Assembly: GCF_037893015.1 (NCBI RefSeq)
Contig: NC_133663.1
Span: forward strand, 219,569,753 to 219,633,752
DNA: 64,000 nt
Direction: 5' to 3'
Source: Macrotis lagotis
Taxonomy: Eukaryota > Chordata > Mammalia > Peramelemorphia > Peramelidae
Shown: in pieces, positions 12,345-25,136 of the stretch
Layout: each line of letters begins with the position of its first letter
Position numbering within the stretch: the stretch's first letter is position 1
Notes under the pieces: model-generated
What the model was told of the DNA's origin: nothing
Databases searched by the model: none
Seen by the model: the letters and a program-made list of their open reading frames with translations, nothing else
Position numbers and translations under genes: made by a program

Positions 12345-12727
12345 AGAAAATTCTTGATAAAAATTTATTACCTGATTGTTCTAAAAATCCCTTTTTTATG
12401 ATTACAAGATTTCCTTTGTACTTAATAATCTTAAGAAATGCATGTCAATAAAAAACCAAAATTGTAGAGATTTAGTTTTTGTTAATTCATTTTATTTGTT
12501 TGCAGAACTTTTAAACTCCCAAAACTACTGAGCAATTATTTCTTAATATTTATGGACATCACAATATCATAACCAAATTATGCATTTTTCAACTTAAAAT
12601 CTTTCAAATTAATATAATGTATGTATATATATATATATGTATATATACACACACACACACATTTAGTAATGCACAGAAAATCAACCCATATATGGCTATT
12701 TGATTAAAAGGTGATTATATAGCTTTT

Positions 12728-13114
12728 TTCTTTTTTAAAAAAGATTTTATTTATTTTGAATTTTACAATCCCCTAATTTTGCTTCCCTCCCGCCACAGAA
12801 GGCAGTCTGTTAGCCTTTACATTGTTTCCATGGTATACATTGCTCTAAGTTGAATGGGATGAGAGAGAAATCATATCCTTAAGGAAGAAACAAAGTATAA
12901 GAGATAGCAAAATTACATAATAAGAGAACAGGTTTTTTTTTTTTCTAAATTAAAGGTAATAGTCTTTGGTCTTTGTTCAAACTCCACAATTCTTATTCTG
13001 AATACAGATAGTATTCTCCATTACACATACCCCCAAATTGTGCCCCATTGTTGCATTGATGGGATGAGCAAGTCCATTAAGCTTGACCATCACCCCCATG
13101 TTGCTGTTAACGGT
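12728..13114 (-). mobile_element. 5'-truncated L1 3' end (minus strand)
   Basis: The sequence parallels the 3' UTR of the 1.8 kb L1 (TTTTACAATCCCCTAATTTTG, CATTGTTTCCATGGTATACA, GAGAGAAATCATATCCTTAA, then 'CCCATGTTGCTGTTAACGG'). A target-site duplication GTGATTRTATAGCTTT lies at 12711-12726 and 13115-13130, so both insertion ends are known. It differs from the first L1 at many sites and is probably another subfamily. Confidence 0.82.
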
Positions 13115-13130
13115 GTGATTGTATAGCTTT

Positions 13131-15303
13131 AATACAGTTTTTAATTTTATAGTCCTATTACTTTTCCCTTTAGAACTAAATTTTGGATTAAATCAAACCA
13201 AAATCTGGACTTTCAGGTCTTTGACTCTTGATACATATATTTCTATTTTTTCCTATAAAACAAAATAAAACAAAACAAAAAACTTTTCTTTCTGCACTTT
13301 TAACTAAAAACAGTTAACATTGTAATGAGATTTTCAGCTTCAGTTCTTTATTCTGAAACTAACACTTGAGAATTTCATGGCAACTCACCAAACCAGCACT
13401 GTTCAAAGAGGCAATTTTTAGTAGAACAAAGATTGTGCACCAGCATCCTGGGTTGTGATTTTTAGGGATCTGGACTAGTCCCCCAACCCAAGAAAAACCC
13501 GGTGAACTCTTCTCAGTTCTTCAGGCCAGGGGAAACTAGAAAAGAGCTGTTGGGGAAGCAACAAAAAGCAGAGACTTCTAATTTAAATTATTACTAATTT
13601 TTTAAATATACTAATTAAGATACTAATTAAGACTGGTAAGAAAATAATTTTAGATCCAATTTTAAATTTTTTAGGCATTTGTATGTATATGTATGTATAT
13701 ATGTATAATTTGTACAATGTACATATGTATAATTTGCCAATCAGTAAATAAAATCCTGACGGTCGATCAGAACATAAAAAAAAAGTTAGGAAGAGAACAA
13801 ATAGAACACCCTTACCCCCCAAAGACAACACAATTTTCAAGAAAATCTGTCCTGTGGTACCAAATTGTGAGTTTTTGCAAAAGAAAAAGATCCAATTTGA
13901 AAAGGGAGATTGAAGAAAAGTTGGCCAATAAAAACAGAGACACAACAGCAAGCTTGACCAATCAGAGATAACCAAGAACTTCATTCTGCCTGTACCACAT
14001 AGAACACACACTATTTAAAAGAAACATAAACTGAGTCAGAGCACCTCTAACTAGAGAAGCCCCCATACTCCAGGGAAATTTCTCACACTAGGGAGTCCCC
14101 AAAACACAATATAGACAAAGACAATGGGCCGCCAAACTAGCCTGCACATGAAAAGTAATTGCCTCACCTTATTCCAAGGCCAGTTTTAAAAACAAGATTG
14201 TCCACATAAATTGCTGTACTTCCTATGTAAAAGCAAAAATGTATTGGCTACTGGAAAGAATTAGATCTAAGAATAAAAAAATTCTCAGCATTCAATCGAC
14301 CACTTAAAAACGAGGTAATTCTCATTAATCTGTGAGAAAATAGCAAAACCAAAAGTAAATTCCAGAGAAACTTCTACTTCAAAGAAACAAAAATACAGTA
14401 ATTTGAATTGAAAAGTAACACTTTCAGACAAAGCCACTCTCTGTTAACTTATAACACTGGTTCAGAATAGAGCTGGTATTTTAAAAGGTACAGATTCCTT
14501 TTCTCCCAAGGAGCACATCTGACTACAGATCAAGGAACTGTTTTACACACTTCTTTCCTTCCAAGGAGCCTATCTGAGGCTAAACAGAGACCCTTCCCCC
14601 CTCACAATTCCCATCTATCTGTGTCACAGAACCACTGTTATTAAACATAATTTCTTTGGCTAAAAATGAAATGGCAAAAAGTTAATTTTGTAAATGAAGG
14701 TTTATTTTCTAGGATCTTACCAAAACCCATGAATGGCTGGTATCATTACAGATACCAGTCAACAGCTTAATGAATAAAGGATATGTATAGAAATTTCACA
14801 AAAGATCATGAAATTTTGGTAGCCAGCCAATCAGGTTACACCTTAATACAGAAAAGTGCCATTTATTACATTATGATTCTCTAACCCATTCATAAAATCT
14901 GCTCTATGTCAGAACTGACAAAGATCCAATTAGCAACAGGACTATATTGTCTCTTCTTCTGACTTGATATTTTATGTTGTTATCAGATACAATAGAGACA
15001 TTGGAATTTCTCCCTTTCCAAAATGTCATAAGAATTCATTCAGCCTCTTATAGAGAAAAGCCTTCTTAGGATGGTCTTTACTCTGATTGTTTACACAACT
15101 GGGAAAGCCAACCCTTTCAGATTGCAATTAGAGGGGTAACAGGCTATTTGACACAGATAGAGTCTGCCTTCAGATTGATAACTAGAGAGACACACACACA
15201 GACTTTGTGGAAGACATATGCTAACATTCAGATCCACAAACCTCAATTAGAGGCTGCTAAAATAATTTTTAATCAGAAATATAGAATTAAAAATATCATT
15301 CCT

Positions 15304-15345
<42 letters not shown>

Positions 15346-16165
15346 CCACTTTCATTCCTTTCCAAACACTATTTAGTGAGCAAGGTCTTAAAGTAGGGAG
15401 ACTGCTATGTGGAACCATTCTTATTGGATTCTTATTATTGGTACAAATTCTTTACCAACCTTGAATCAATACAACATTCATGAGAGATGAAGGTGAAATT
15501 AGAAAAGGAAAATGGGGCAACTACTCTGAATAAACTCTTCTTTCCAGGATAGGTGTTTCAATATTTTTAGACTGCTTTGGTTCTAGCATAAAATTATTCT
15601 TTTCTTTTCTCATTTCAAGTTCATGGGTTATGGAAACTGAACATAGAACAATTACTTTGATGTAACAGCAAAGAGGGAGGGAGAAGGGCAAATAAATGTC
15701 AAAATAATCAAGTGGTTCTATGTACCAACATACTATAGGAATTGGAATTCTATGAAGACCAAGTCTTCATAAATAATGTAAATTAGTATAAATCATGAAG
15801 GGTAACATAGGTGAGTTCACCAAATCCTATAGGAAACACATTTGGGCTTGAAAAAAAATTTTTTAGAACAAGGAAAAAGAAGACTTTCTTGATACAAAGA
15901 CCAACAAATTTATTGCTTCAGATTGTTGTACAATGTGAAAACATTAAAATATTCATGGTTAATAGACCCATAAGGGAAGCTAAGAATGCTTGTCATGGTT
16001 CCATAATATGATCATGGTGATATTTTAGGAATTTCCAATTTCACAACTCACTATTTACAAATGTTCACCCCAGTGCAATAAAGCAATTGTTTGTTTACTG
16101 AAAATTCATAGAAATACATATTTTTTTAAAGTTCATTCTACAAAAATTCAATTTTCAAGACAATT
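13131..16165. other. Gene-free stretch, mostly unassigned, with a TGTC/TATC microsatellite
   Basis: No coding exon or recognised repeat family stands out except a compound microsatellite (TGTC)n(TATC)n at about 15304-15345. Positions 13730-14110 contain three CCAAT-type boxes and a TATTTAAAAG box. This could be promoter-like or LTR-like, but I cannot pair it with a second copy and do not call it. Confidence 0.4.
15304..15345. repeat. Compound microsatellite (TGTC)n(TATC)n
   Basis: About six TGTC units are followed by about four or five TATC units with no interruption. Confidence 0.9.
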
Positions 16166-16385
16166 TTGTGAGAGGTGATACAGTAGATAAAACGCCAGAT
16201 CTGGAGTCACAATTCATCCTCAGACACTTAAAAGTTATATGTCACTTTACCTTATTTTGACTCAATAACCTCAACTATAAAATGGGGATAATAATAACAA
16301 TTTCTCAGGGTTATTGTGAGGATTAAATGAGGTAATATTTGTAAAATGGTTTGTGGAGTTCCAGGTATATAAAAGGGCTCTATTC
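16166..16385 (+). mobile_element. MIR / MAR1-type CORE-SINE
   Basis: A forward copy: a tRNA-like head (GAGAGGTGATACAGTAGATA, CTGGAGTCACAATTCATCC) followed by the CORE segment (AAAATGGGGATAATAATAAC, GGGTTATTGTGAGGATTAAA, GAGGTAATATTTGTAAAATG). It is old and diverged. Confidence 0.75.
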
Positions 16386-16759
16386 TTAGAAGCAAAGATA
16401 AAATTCAAAAATTCAAAACCCTTTCTATCTTTGGCTCTTATTTTATGACTATTTTAATATTCTGTGAGTATCTTCTTTTAGTGACAATTAACTGAATCCT
16501 TTCAAAGAAGAAGATAAAGACAGACAAGTTGCAAAACAAAACAAACAAAAATAAACCATCAGTGAGGCATTGGTATAGAGCAGAGGTCAAACATGCTCTA
16601 TGGGGTTGTTTTGATTTGCATTTCTCTTAAATGATTTGGAATATTAAAAACTTTGTAATTCTTTTGAGAATTGTTTGTTCATATTCACTGAGAAGAGCTG
16701 GGTGATAGGTGATATTAGAGGTGGATGAGTATCCCTGAAAACAGCTCAACAAAACTCAT

Positions 16760-16925
16760 ACCAGAAGTGATAGTTCTTCCTGAACATTCCATATACCCTC
16801 TAAACCTGCATCACCAACTGCTATTAATGCCCATTTCAAGTTGGATTCCATAGAAACTTCTCAACTCAATGTGTCCAAAACAGATCTCATTATTATTTTC
16901 TTCCAATCCATCCCACTTCTGGAAT
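16760..16925 (+). mobile_element. L2 LINE fragment
   Basis: The pattern 'CATTTCAAGTTGGATTCCAT..CTCAACTCAATGTGTCCAAA' followed by 'CAGATCTCATTATT' matches the L2 region just past the reverse transcriptase core, as I know it from other mammalian copies. Positions 17740-17830 may be a second piece of the same or a sister copy. Confidence 0.5.
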
Positions 16926-16934
16926 TGGAATTAT

Positions 16935-17300
16935 TTGTTGTCCTTTATAGTTGAAGAAAACCATGACATCAAATGAGGGAGGGCGTGGCATGCACAATAT
17001 GTTTATTATAGTGACAGTAGTGTTATGTAAAGACATCTTTTTTACTTCCTTTTACAGAACTGTTTACAGAACTATGGCCTGATTTGAAAGAAAATTCTGG
17101 TTAGGTTGGGATGTTGTGGGAATCCTTTACCTTATGAATAAGGTTCTCTCCCAAGTCGATGAAGCACCATGGAGCTTCAGTAACACCTGGCAAAGCACCA
17201 GTATGTGATTTTTCTGGTGACAAATTGGCAACAACATAGTCTTGATGGTATAATCATTAGTAAGGTGATGGAATTGTTCTACTAAGATCTTCAACCAAAC
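16935..17300 (+). repeat. Diverged copy of a dispersed repeat also seen at 18.2 and 58.1 kb
   Basis: GTTGTCCTTTATAGTTGAAG..AACCATGACATC matches the ends of the copies at 18195-18380 (reversed) and 58085-58300 (forward). Later parts are too diverged to align by eye. Confidence 0.4.
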
Positions 17301-18049
17301 TCCCTCTTGTAATTCCCACTTCTAGATGTGAATGAATGAATGAATGAAAAAAATTATTATTATGCATTTATAAAATATTTGTTACATATGCATAGTACTA
17401 TTATTATGCTAAGTACTAGAGAGTTTTTTCCCCCAAAAGTTAATATCCATGGAAGTCATAGGAGAATAAAGAGGCACACTCCAGCTGAAGAATTTATTTG
17501 ATCATTATCAAATGATTAAAGTTCATGGATCCAGAACTAATGATAGAGTAAGATAATTGTGCCACAATGAGGTGGTTAGGGAAGCTGTGAAAGAGGTGGC
17601 TAGAAAGGAATATAGCAGTTTTGAAAAGACAGTCATTGATCAGGGAAATTTGGTCCCAGGGCAAGACTTCCTCCTAGGCATAGTCTCTGGTATGGATAGC
17701 AAGATGGGAGTAGACTTGAAAAGACCATTCTTAATGTTTCCTAAGTATTCAACCTTGGCACTATTCTTGATTCTTCACTCTTCCTTGTAAAACAAATCTC
17801 ATTGCTGCTAAATATTTCTACTTCCTCATTTCTTACAACTCTGGTAGCCAACATGACCAAAGGAAAGGGAGGGGAGTAAAGAAAAGAAATACCATTCCTC
17901 CATCCCCTCTCAAGGCCCAGATTATTCCTTGACTATTGGGCCTTGCTAACACCACTTCTATTTCTCAACAGCCGTCTTTTAAAGATCATCTGAAGGTATG
18001 GCCAATTATTACTCATCCAATGAAATTGTTCCCTTTTGACTCACTTAAG

Positions 18050-18192
18050 GATCTTCAAGGCAATCTTGATTAAGTGACTTGCCCCAAGTCACACAATTAG
18101 TATGGGTCAAGTGTCTTAGGCTGGATTTGAACATAGGTCCTCCTGACTTCAGGGCAGGTGCTTTATCCACTGCACCACCTGGCTGCTCCTGA
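18050..18192 (-). mobile_element. tRNA-derived SINE, older copy
   Basis: Reverse strand: TTAAGTGACTTGCCCCAAGT, CTGGATTTGAACATAGGTCC, then TGCTTTATCCACTGCACCAC and CTGGCTGC. It is more diverged than the WSINE1-like set and has no clear flanking duplication. Confidence 0.7.
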
Positions 18193-18194
18193 TT

Positions 18195-18383
18195 GCCTTG
18201 AATCCAAGGTCATCTCCAGTCATCCTGATCCATATTTGTTCACTGGAGTCAGATGGCTCCGGAGGAGCAAGTGAAGCTGGTGACTTAGCCCCAGCACCCC
18301 CTCACTCAAACCCAAGTCACTTTCTTGTCATGGTATACTTCCCTGATGTCATGGTTTTCTTCAACAACAATGGAAAACATTAA
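18195..18383 (-). repeat. Dispersed marsupial repeat (same family as 58.1 kb)
   Basis: Its reverse complement starts with a CCATTGTTGTTGAAGAAAAC-like end and reads through ATGACATCAGGGAAG to 'GGAGATGACCTTGGATTC'. The same landmarks appear at 58085-58300: GAGGATCATGACATCAGGAA, CTATCTGGGTCCAGTG, AGGATGACTGGAGATAAC. I have no confident family name. Confidence 0.6.
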
Positions 18384-18699
18384 AGGAACTTATGTGTACT
18401 TCCCAAAAAAGCTGCCACATTTTTACAATTGGTTTAACTCTCCTTATTGACCCCTTTCCTCCTATTTGATACTTGAATTTCAAGGACCAACTCCTTCATA
18501 AATTAATTTTTTTCAAGTGTTTTATTTTATTTTTACTTTTAAATTTTTTCCCTCAACTACATAAAAAAACAAATTTCAACATTTACTTACAAAACCTTGA
18601 GTTCCAAATTCTCTCCCTTCCTTCCACCCCTTCCCCTCTTCCATTTCACTAATAATTTGGCACAGTATTGAAATTTATGATCTCTCTTCTTCATCTCTC

Positions 18700-19325
18700 C
18701 TTACTTCAATCCATCTTCCACTCACTTGTCAAATTAATCTTCCCAAATTAATCTCACCTCTTTCTGTATCTCTTCTCTGTCTTTCTCTATCTCTCTCTTT
18801 CTCCCCACCCCCATTCAGTAAATTCCAGTGGGTTTCTAGCACCTCTGGGATCAAATATAAAATTCTGATTGGTATACAAACTCCTCCCTTTCTAGTCTTA
18901 CACTTTATCTGTCCTCCTCCCTCAAAATATTCTTCAATCCAGTGCACTGGTCTCCTAGCTGATTCTTGTACAAGACACTTCATCTCTAGAAATTTGCATT
19001 GACTATTCTTCATGCTTGGGAAATTCTCTTTCCTCACATCCATCTCCTGGTTTCCCTGGTTTCCTTCAACTCTCAGTTAAAGTCCTACTTTTTTTGTAAA
19101 GTCCTCCCATATGTTCATAATGTCAGTGCCTAACTTCTATTGAACATCTGCAACGTATCCTGTATAGATTTTGTTTGTACATGGTTGTTTTCAAGGAGTT
19201 TCTCCCTCTCTAGATTGTGAGCTTCTTAAAAGCCAGGACACTTCTTTTCCCTTCCTTTATGTCAACAGCACTTAGCAAAGTATTTGGCACAGAGTAAATG
19301 CTTAATAAATATATATCAGTTGACT
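18700..19325 (+). mobile_element. L2 LINE 3' end
   Basis: Forward L2: TTCAGTAAATTCCAGTGGGT, 'TCAAATATAAAATTCTGATTGG', 'CAACTCTCAGTTAAAGTCCTAC', then the terminal 'AGATTGTGAGCTTCTTAAAAGC..CACTTAGCAAAGTATTTGGCAC' and GAGTAAATGCTTAATAAATA. The 3' terminus is near 19325. Confidence 0.75.
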
Positions 19326-19369
19326 GGAAAGTGTAAAAAAGGCAGTCAAATAAACAAAACCATGAATTT

Positions 19370-20580
19370 TTGGTCTTGGCTACATCTCTTGAAAAAGCTG
19401 TCTCTACTCTCCCTACTTCTTCCTTTTTCTAAAACTCTCTTCAGTCTCATTTTTAACCATATTTAATTGAAACTGTTATCTCCAAAGTTACCAATGCTCT
19501 CTTAATAACTAAATTTAATGGTATTTTCTGATCCTCTTCCTTTTTGACCTATCAGCAATATTTGATGTTACTGATGACCTTCTCTCTTGAATGCACTTTT
19601 CCTCATTTCCTGATACTCCTCCAATTTATCCAAATATTTCTCTTTAATTTTCTTTGCTACTTTATTAACTTTTATTTCCTCTAACAGTGAGTAAAAATCA
19701 AAATTCTGTCCTGGCTCCCCTCTTTTTTTTTTTAACCAAAATAGTCTTTCATTTGGTAATTGCTTCAGTTCCCTTAGGTTCAATAATAAGAATTATGTAG
19801 ATGACTCCCATATTTATATATTTAATCCTAGTCCATCTCCTGAGTTTCAGTCTAACATCATAACTTGTCAATTGGAAAGTTTTGAAGGCAACTCAAATTC
19901 AAAATATCTCAAGCAGAATTCATTTTTCTCCTCAAAATGAACCCCTCTAACTTCTTTATAAGAGCAACAACCATCCTTAAAGTTTTGAAACCAGTTATCC
20001 TCACCTCTCTGGTCTCAGTCATTCTGTATATCCAATAAGCTGAGAAATCTTGTTTTTAATTACTCAACATCTCTTGTATACACCTCCTTCTGTCCATTCA
20101 GCCTGAATCCTCTTTGAAGTCGCACCATCTCTTTCCTGAACTACTGCAATTATCTCTCATTGGTCTCTCTGCATTGGCTATCTCCCTGGTCTAATCAATC
20201 TTCCACATCTTTTGCCAAAATGACTTTTCCTAAAACACAAATCTGATGTCATCTCCCTACTCAGTAAACTCCAGTGGGTTTTTTTATGACCTTTAGGATC
20301 AAACATCCTCTGCTGAACATTTAAAACTCTTTGCAACCTGCCACCTTCCTATCTTTCAAATCTTACCCATTAATGGACTCCATGCATTCTACAATCCAGT
20401 CATACTATCTTGCTTGCTGCTCCTCTCATTCAACTGTCCCTCATGATATCCATCTTTAATTCTACTCCGTAAAATGCTCAATTTCCTTAAAAATCCAATC
20501 CAAGTCTACCAACTATGAGTACATTCCTCTCTAAGATTAACTTGTTTCTACCTTGCATGCATCGTATCAATCCATGTATC
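19370..20580 (+). mobile_element. L2 LINE, reverse transcriptase to 3' region
   Basis: Around 19535-19580 the plus strand reads LFLFDLSAIFDVTDD, matching the L2/CR1-clade RT box usually seen as LLLDLSAAFDTVDH. Downstream order is consistent: '..CAAGCAGAATTCATTTTTC' (19910), the 'CTGAACTACTGCAATTATCT' box (20140), 'CCTAAAACACAAATCTGATGTC' (20232), and CTACTCAGTAAACTCCAGTG (20258). Highly diverged and not coding. Confidence 0.7.
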
Positions 20581-20628
20581 TATGTCTCTGACTCTGTTTC
20601 TCTTTGTCTCTTTATCATCTGTCTCTTG

Positions 20629-20681
20629 GCATTATCCAAATGAAGAATTCAAAAGACAAAGGAGAATAGTTCATTTCCCAA
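20629..20681 (+). repeat. 52 bp direct repeat, copy 1
   Basis: '..CCAAATGAAGAATTCAAAAG' + 'ACAAAGGAGAATAGTTCATT' + 'TCCCAA' is nearly identical to 21829-21880, about 1.15 kb away. Confidence 0.85.
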
Positions 20682-20874
20682 GCACATATATGTGTGTATA
20701 AATATCTTTATATGTACAAGTGCATATAAAAGCCACATATAGATTTTTGTATGTATAAATATATTTAAAGGATATATTCAGAGGGAAATATTTTATATAT
20801 ACATTAATGAACTATTATATTTACAAGGGGGATATGCATATTAAAAATATTTTTAAATACTTATTTAATGCTAA

Positions 20875-21080
20875 GGAACTTACACTTAATATCTTACTTG
20901 ATCTTCACAATAGTCTTGGGAGGTAATGTTGTCCCCATTTTATGATGAGGAAACTTGAGGTAATCAGACATTGAATGACTTTCCCAGGATCACATAACTG
21001 TATGTGTCAAAGTCTGGATTTGAACTCAGATCTTCTTGACTCCAGGTCTAGAGTTCTATTCACTCCAACTTCTAACTGTT
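20875..21080 (-). mobile_element. MIR-type SINE
   Basis: Reverse MIR: CCCCATTTTATGATGAGGAA, 'CTTTCCCAGGATCACATAAC', 'GGATTTGAACTCAGATCTTC' and 'GAGTTCTATTCACTCC'. Confidence 0.75.
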
Positions 21081-21095
21081 CCTCTACATTGTTTT

Positions 21096-21250
21096 TTTTT
21101 TTAGTTTTTTTTTGTAAGGCAAACGGGGTTAAGTGGCTTGCCCAAGACCACACAGTTAGGTAATTATTAAGTGTCTGGGACAGGATTTGAACCCAGGTAC
21201 TTCTGACTCCAGGGCCAGTGCTTTATCCACTACACCACCTAGCTGCCCCT
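21096..21250 (-). mobile_element. tRNA-derived SINE (WSINE1-like)
   Basis: A complete reverse copy (GGGGTTAAGTGGCTTGCCCA to CACCTAGCTGCCCC) with a perfect 13 bp target-site duplication TCTACATTGTTTT at 21083-21095 and 21251-21263. Confidence 0.93.
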
Positions 21251-21828
21251 TCTACATTGTTTTAGATAACTATAAAGATAGCCACTGGCTACTGCTCTCT
21301 ATATTTATATGTACCGATTTCACTCATTAAAATGTAACCTGCTTGAGAGTATTCACTGTTTTTCTAGTTTTCTTTCTAGCTCCAAATTTTAGTATAGTTC
21401 ATAGAACATAGAAAGAACTTAATAATTATTGATTTCCTGATTGAATGTTAGGAACAGATAGTTTTTAAAAATAAAGTAGTAAGTCAAATGTCACAGATGA
21501 TTTTGTGTGCCTCAGGCACAGAAAACTTCTAGAAGCAGGATTAGTCTTTGTTAAAACATCTCATGAACTATTTCTCATTCCCTTAGGAATTCCTGTGTAT
21601 TGGTTATAGGACCATGGCATGCTGAATTTGTATTAGTCATTGGAGACAATTCAGGTAATAATACCATTATAACTATAGTGTATAATAATTTTATACTAAT
21701 ATGAAACCTATAGGCTTTTGCAGTACATGATTCAATCAAATCATTTTCTCCAGTTGAGTGGTTCACTTTTTTCTTCTATGCCATTCTTACCAATGTTAGC
21801 ATTACTAAAGATCTTGAAGGCTATTTGA

Positions 21829-21880
21829 CATTGTCCAAATGAAGAATTCAAAAGGCAAAGGAGAATAGTTCATTTCCCAA
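21829..21880 (+). repeat. 52 bp direct repeat, copy 2
   Basis: Matches 20629-20681 with about three differences over 52 bp. The flanks do not match. Confidence 0.85.
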
Positions 21881-24800
21881 ATTCTTTTAGAACTCACAAC
21901 ACCAATTTCTATATGGCTTTAGAACTTTCTCCTGAACCAATAGATCCTACTTATTTGACTTGCTGTGAGAATCTAGATGGTTCTGAAATCATGAAATATT
22001 TCATCATTTTATTCATTTTGAATCCTGAATCATTAGAATTATAGTTTTAACCCATCATTTAATTAGTGTAGGCATTGGAACAAAACCTAAAAGAAATTTT
22101 AAGCTCAAATCAAAAAATTTTTAAATGTGTTATTTTAGATTTCTTCAGAAGCCTGATTTTATTATAAAAATAGTGTTTAAGTGCTAGAAGGACTGATAAA
22201 TGAATCTTTAAGAAATTGTAATTGAGGCTACAACTAAGACTATATGATGTAATGGATAGAATGTGACAAACGAATTTGAATTCCACCTCAGGAATTTATC
22301 AGTGGAGAGATTGTGGGAAAAATAATTTTAACTTCAAATTTTCTCATCTATAAAAGTGACGTAAGTGCACTACCTATATCACACAATTTTGAGGAAATGC
22401 TTTATAAATACATACATATATATATATATATGCATAGACACACACATTTTATCTATTAAGATGATGAATGTTTAAAATTCAAAGATCCTCTGTTAAGGAA
22501 TCTAGATATATTACACACACACACAAAAAAATGATAATGGAATAAGAAGAAAGTACACTTTTTCTCCTCAGTACAATTTCCAATAAGATTGAAGAAGATT
22601 TAAAAGTAAGTCACCTAACATTTATTAACTATTATGTACCAGGTACTGTGCTAGGGATACCACTCTCCAAAAAAAAAACCCCACAAAAAACCCCAAAAAG
22701 AAATGTCTGAGTCTAAATTGAAATAAACAACATAGTCCTTATCTAACTTCTATCTATGGGCATTTGCTTTACTCCCAGTATTTCAAAGGCTGCATTTAAT
22801 TAATCCCAACTTGGTTCATCTGTAGTGTTTTAGAGATTAACTGTCTCAGCTAACCACACCCTATAGAAATACCCTAATGTCAACCTCAAGGAAATCCCTT
22901 TTGAATTAAGAAAATTATAATTTGCTTCTGATAGCAATAGAATTAATATCACTGAAGTATTGGCAGATGTACTCAGAATTCTTCATATCCTCAAAGTTTC
23001 AGAACCCACAGTTTATTTCTGTATATTCTGGTGACAAGAACTAATAATCATGTAAACAACCAGTCACTACAAAATTCTCTTTAAGGAAATTTAGGTGAGA
23101 GAAAGAAATTTTATTTATTTTTACTAAAATGATAATATTAAAAAAAACTTGGTTCTCTAAATTATTTTTGTTTCTCACAGTTTAAAAAAATGTCATCAAT
23201 TCTTTGTAACTTTCCTAAAATCAAAATTCTCCATATGTAGTATGTATGTAGTCTGCCCAAATTCTGAAGCTCAATAGAGTATGCATTCGCCCATGTATAC
23301 TGGTAAGGGCAAAACATTATTTGTGACTCCAAAAAAGTATATATAAGCTAATTATTTTTAACTTGTCTGGATATTGGAAAATGTGCTTTTCAGGCAGTTA
23401 CTATATAATAAAAGACAATTTAACATTGACTTTCAAACCAATTAAAAAATAACAATTCCTTACAACTGTATCCTTCATATCTTTAGCAGGCATTTGCTAA
23501 TATGAGGTAGTAGTAATATTTCCATTTTTTCTTTTCAAAATCATGATAGTATTTTGACTATTGTTTTTTGTTTTCTTTTTTTAGATATTAGATAATTAAA
23601 CCAAGAATTTCTGTTTAATTCCAGGAAAGAATTGCAAGAAAATACCATATTTCTACCTGAGTGAACAAAAGGGGAAGATGTCTTAGAAAGGATAAATATA
23701 CAGTAATGTATGTAATAAAAAAGTATCCTATTCTTACTTATGAGATGCTTAGTTCTATAGAGGATTATATAAAATAGACAGTAAGCACATACTGAATGGA
23801 AAAATTCTAAATGAACATAATAAAAAAGGACACTGGAAGGAAAGCAGAAAGGTCATTTATGTCTTACCAGATATTTTGGGCAGTTAATATAATTAATTTC
23901 TAAGACAGGGCTGGCAAAAATTTTGAGGACTATTGGAGTGATTAAAGAAATAGAAGAGTTTTCACAAGGACAATATACTAAGATTTAGGTTTTATGAAAA
24001 TGATATCTTAAATGGTAAACTTTATTTGGATTTAATTTGTGTTTTCTTTGTTATATGAACCTCTCAATAAGAAAGTTCCTTCAACCAATAAAGTTTGACC
24101 CCTGCTTTGCAGCTTAGAGTCTTAGAGAATCTGAGATCCTGAGAGGTCAAATGATTTCCTTAACAACATTATAATCAATAAGGATCAACCTGAAACAGAT
24201 CCAACTGAATTTGATATTAGGTCTTTATCCATTAGGATATAATACCTCTGGTAGATAACAGAAATTAATACAAATCTTGAATATCAAGAAGCCTATGAAC
24301 AGAGATATTTTTTCACCAGAACAATAAAATTAGATCCTAAAGATATACCTTTAAATTTGAAAGACAAAGTTTTTAGTACAAGCTTAAGAAGATCTTCTTT
24401 ATATAGAGATCCATAAACTTATTTAATATGTTGCTTACTGCAAGATATGTGGTTCAGATTGAAAAGAATGTTTACAAATGTTTTGGAAAAATTCCATGAG
24501 TAGTAGAACAAATAGATCTTAGTCCATTTAGCTCTTAGTACACTTATAAATCTTTCAAGATCTTTATTATGGAGGGCAATAAGGTTCTTTTCATGTTTTT
24601 GTTGTGCAATTCAGAATTGGATAGATTTGGATATGACTCATAATCCTTGGAATTTTTTCCAAGCCACAAAACCAAAAACATTTGAAAATATGTATTATAT
24701 ATATATATACATATATATATGTTCATATAAATACATATATAATTGTTTCAGTGAAAATGTACTAAGCAAAAATACCTGCACATAAACTTTAAATTTTAAA

Positions 24801-24959
24801 AATTAACAATCTATGTTGCTGTCATTTTAGATGTTTTGAAAAACTAAGAATTTTCTGACCCTTGATCATACTCAGACTTCCATAAATCCCTGAATAAAAG
24901 ACTTCTGTCTTTTTGTACATATAATATTGAATGAATTAATGAACAGTTACTTTTAAAGT
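21881..24959. other. Gene-free, AT-rich stretch with small MIR/L2 pieces
   Basis: No gene is supported. A degraded forward MIR lies near 22235-22400 ('GATGTAATGGATAGAATGTG', 'CTTCAAATTTTCTCATCTAT'). An L2 end in reverse lies near 22605-22665 (TTTATTAACTATTATGTACC, 'GTGCTAGGGATA'). A reverse MIR-like piece lies near 24105-24240. TA runs lie at about 22416-22432 and 24695-24720. The rest is unassigned. Confidence 0.4.
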
Positions 24960-25065
24960 CTTATTATGTGCTAAGTAAGCACTGTAGGAATTCATAGGGA
25001 TACATAAGTAAAGATGTTCTCTGACCTTAAAGAACATACATTTTAATAGATGATGATTTAATATA
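24960..25065 (-). mobile_element. L2 3' end fragment
   Basis: TTATTATGTGCTAAGTAAGC, 'GGGATACATAAGTAAAGATG', 'CCTTAAAGAACATACATTTT' reads as the reverse complement of the L2 terminal region. Confidence 0.55.
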
Positions 25066-25136
25066 TAAAAGGGAGTGGTAGCCAGAGAAGGGCACTTAAG
25101 CCTGGAAAGTTACGGAGATTTGAGTCCTAAGGGAAT

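Noticed and set aside
13583-14011. 142-codon minus-strand frame and a CCAAT/TATA-like cluster
   Set aside because: The protein is low complexity (Phe, Leu, Ile, Tyr) and runs through a TATG microsatellite. No second LTR or downstream element could be paired with the promoter-like boxes.
17557-17790. 77-codon plus-strand frame without repeat overlap in its first half
   Set aside because: No motif, no splice context and an L2-like second half. Nothing distinguishes it from chance.
18729-19043. 104-codon minus-strand frame
   Set aside because: Antisense to an L2 3' end. Composition follows the CTCTCT-rich stretch at 18765-18800.
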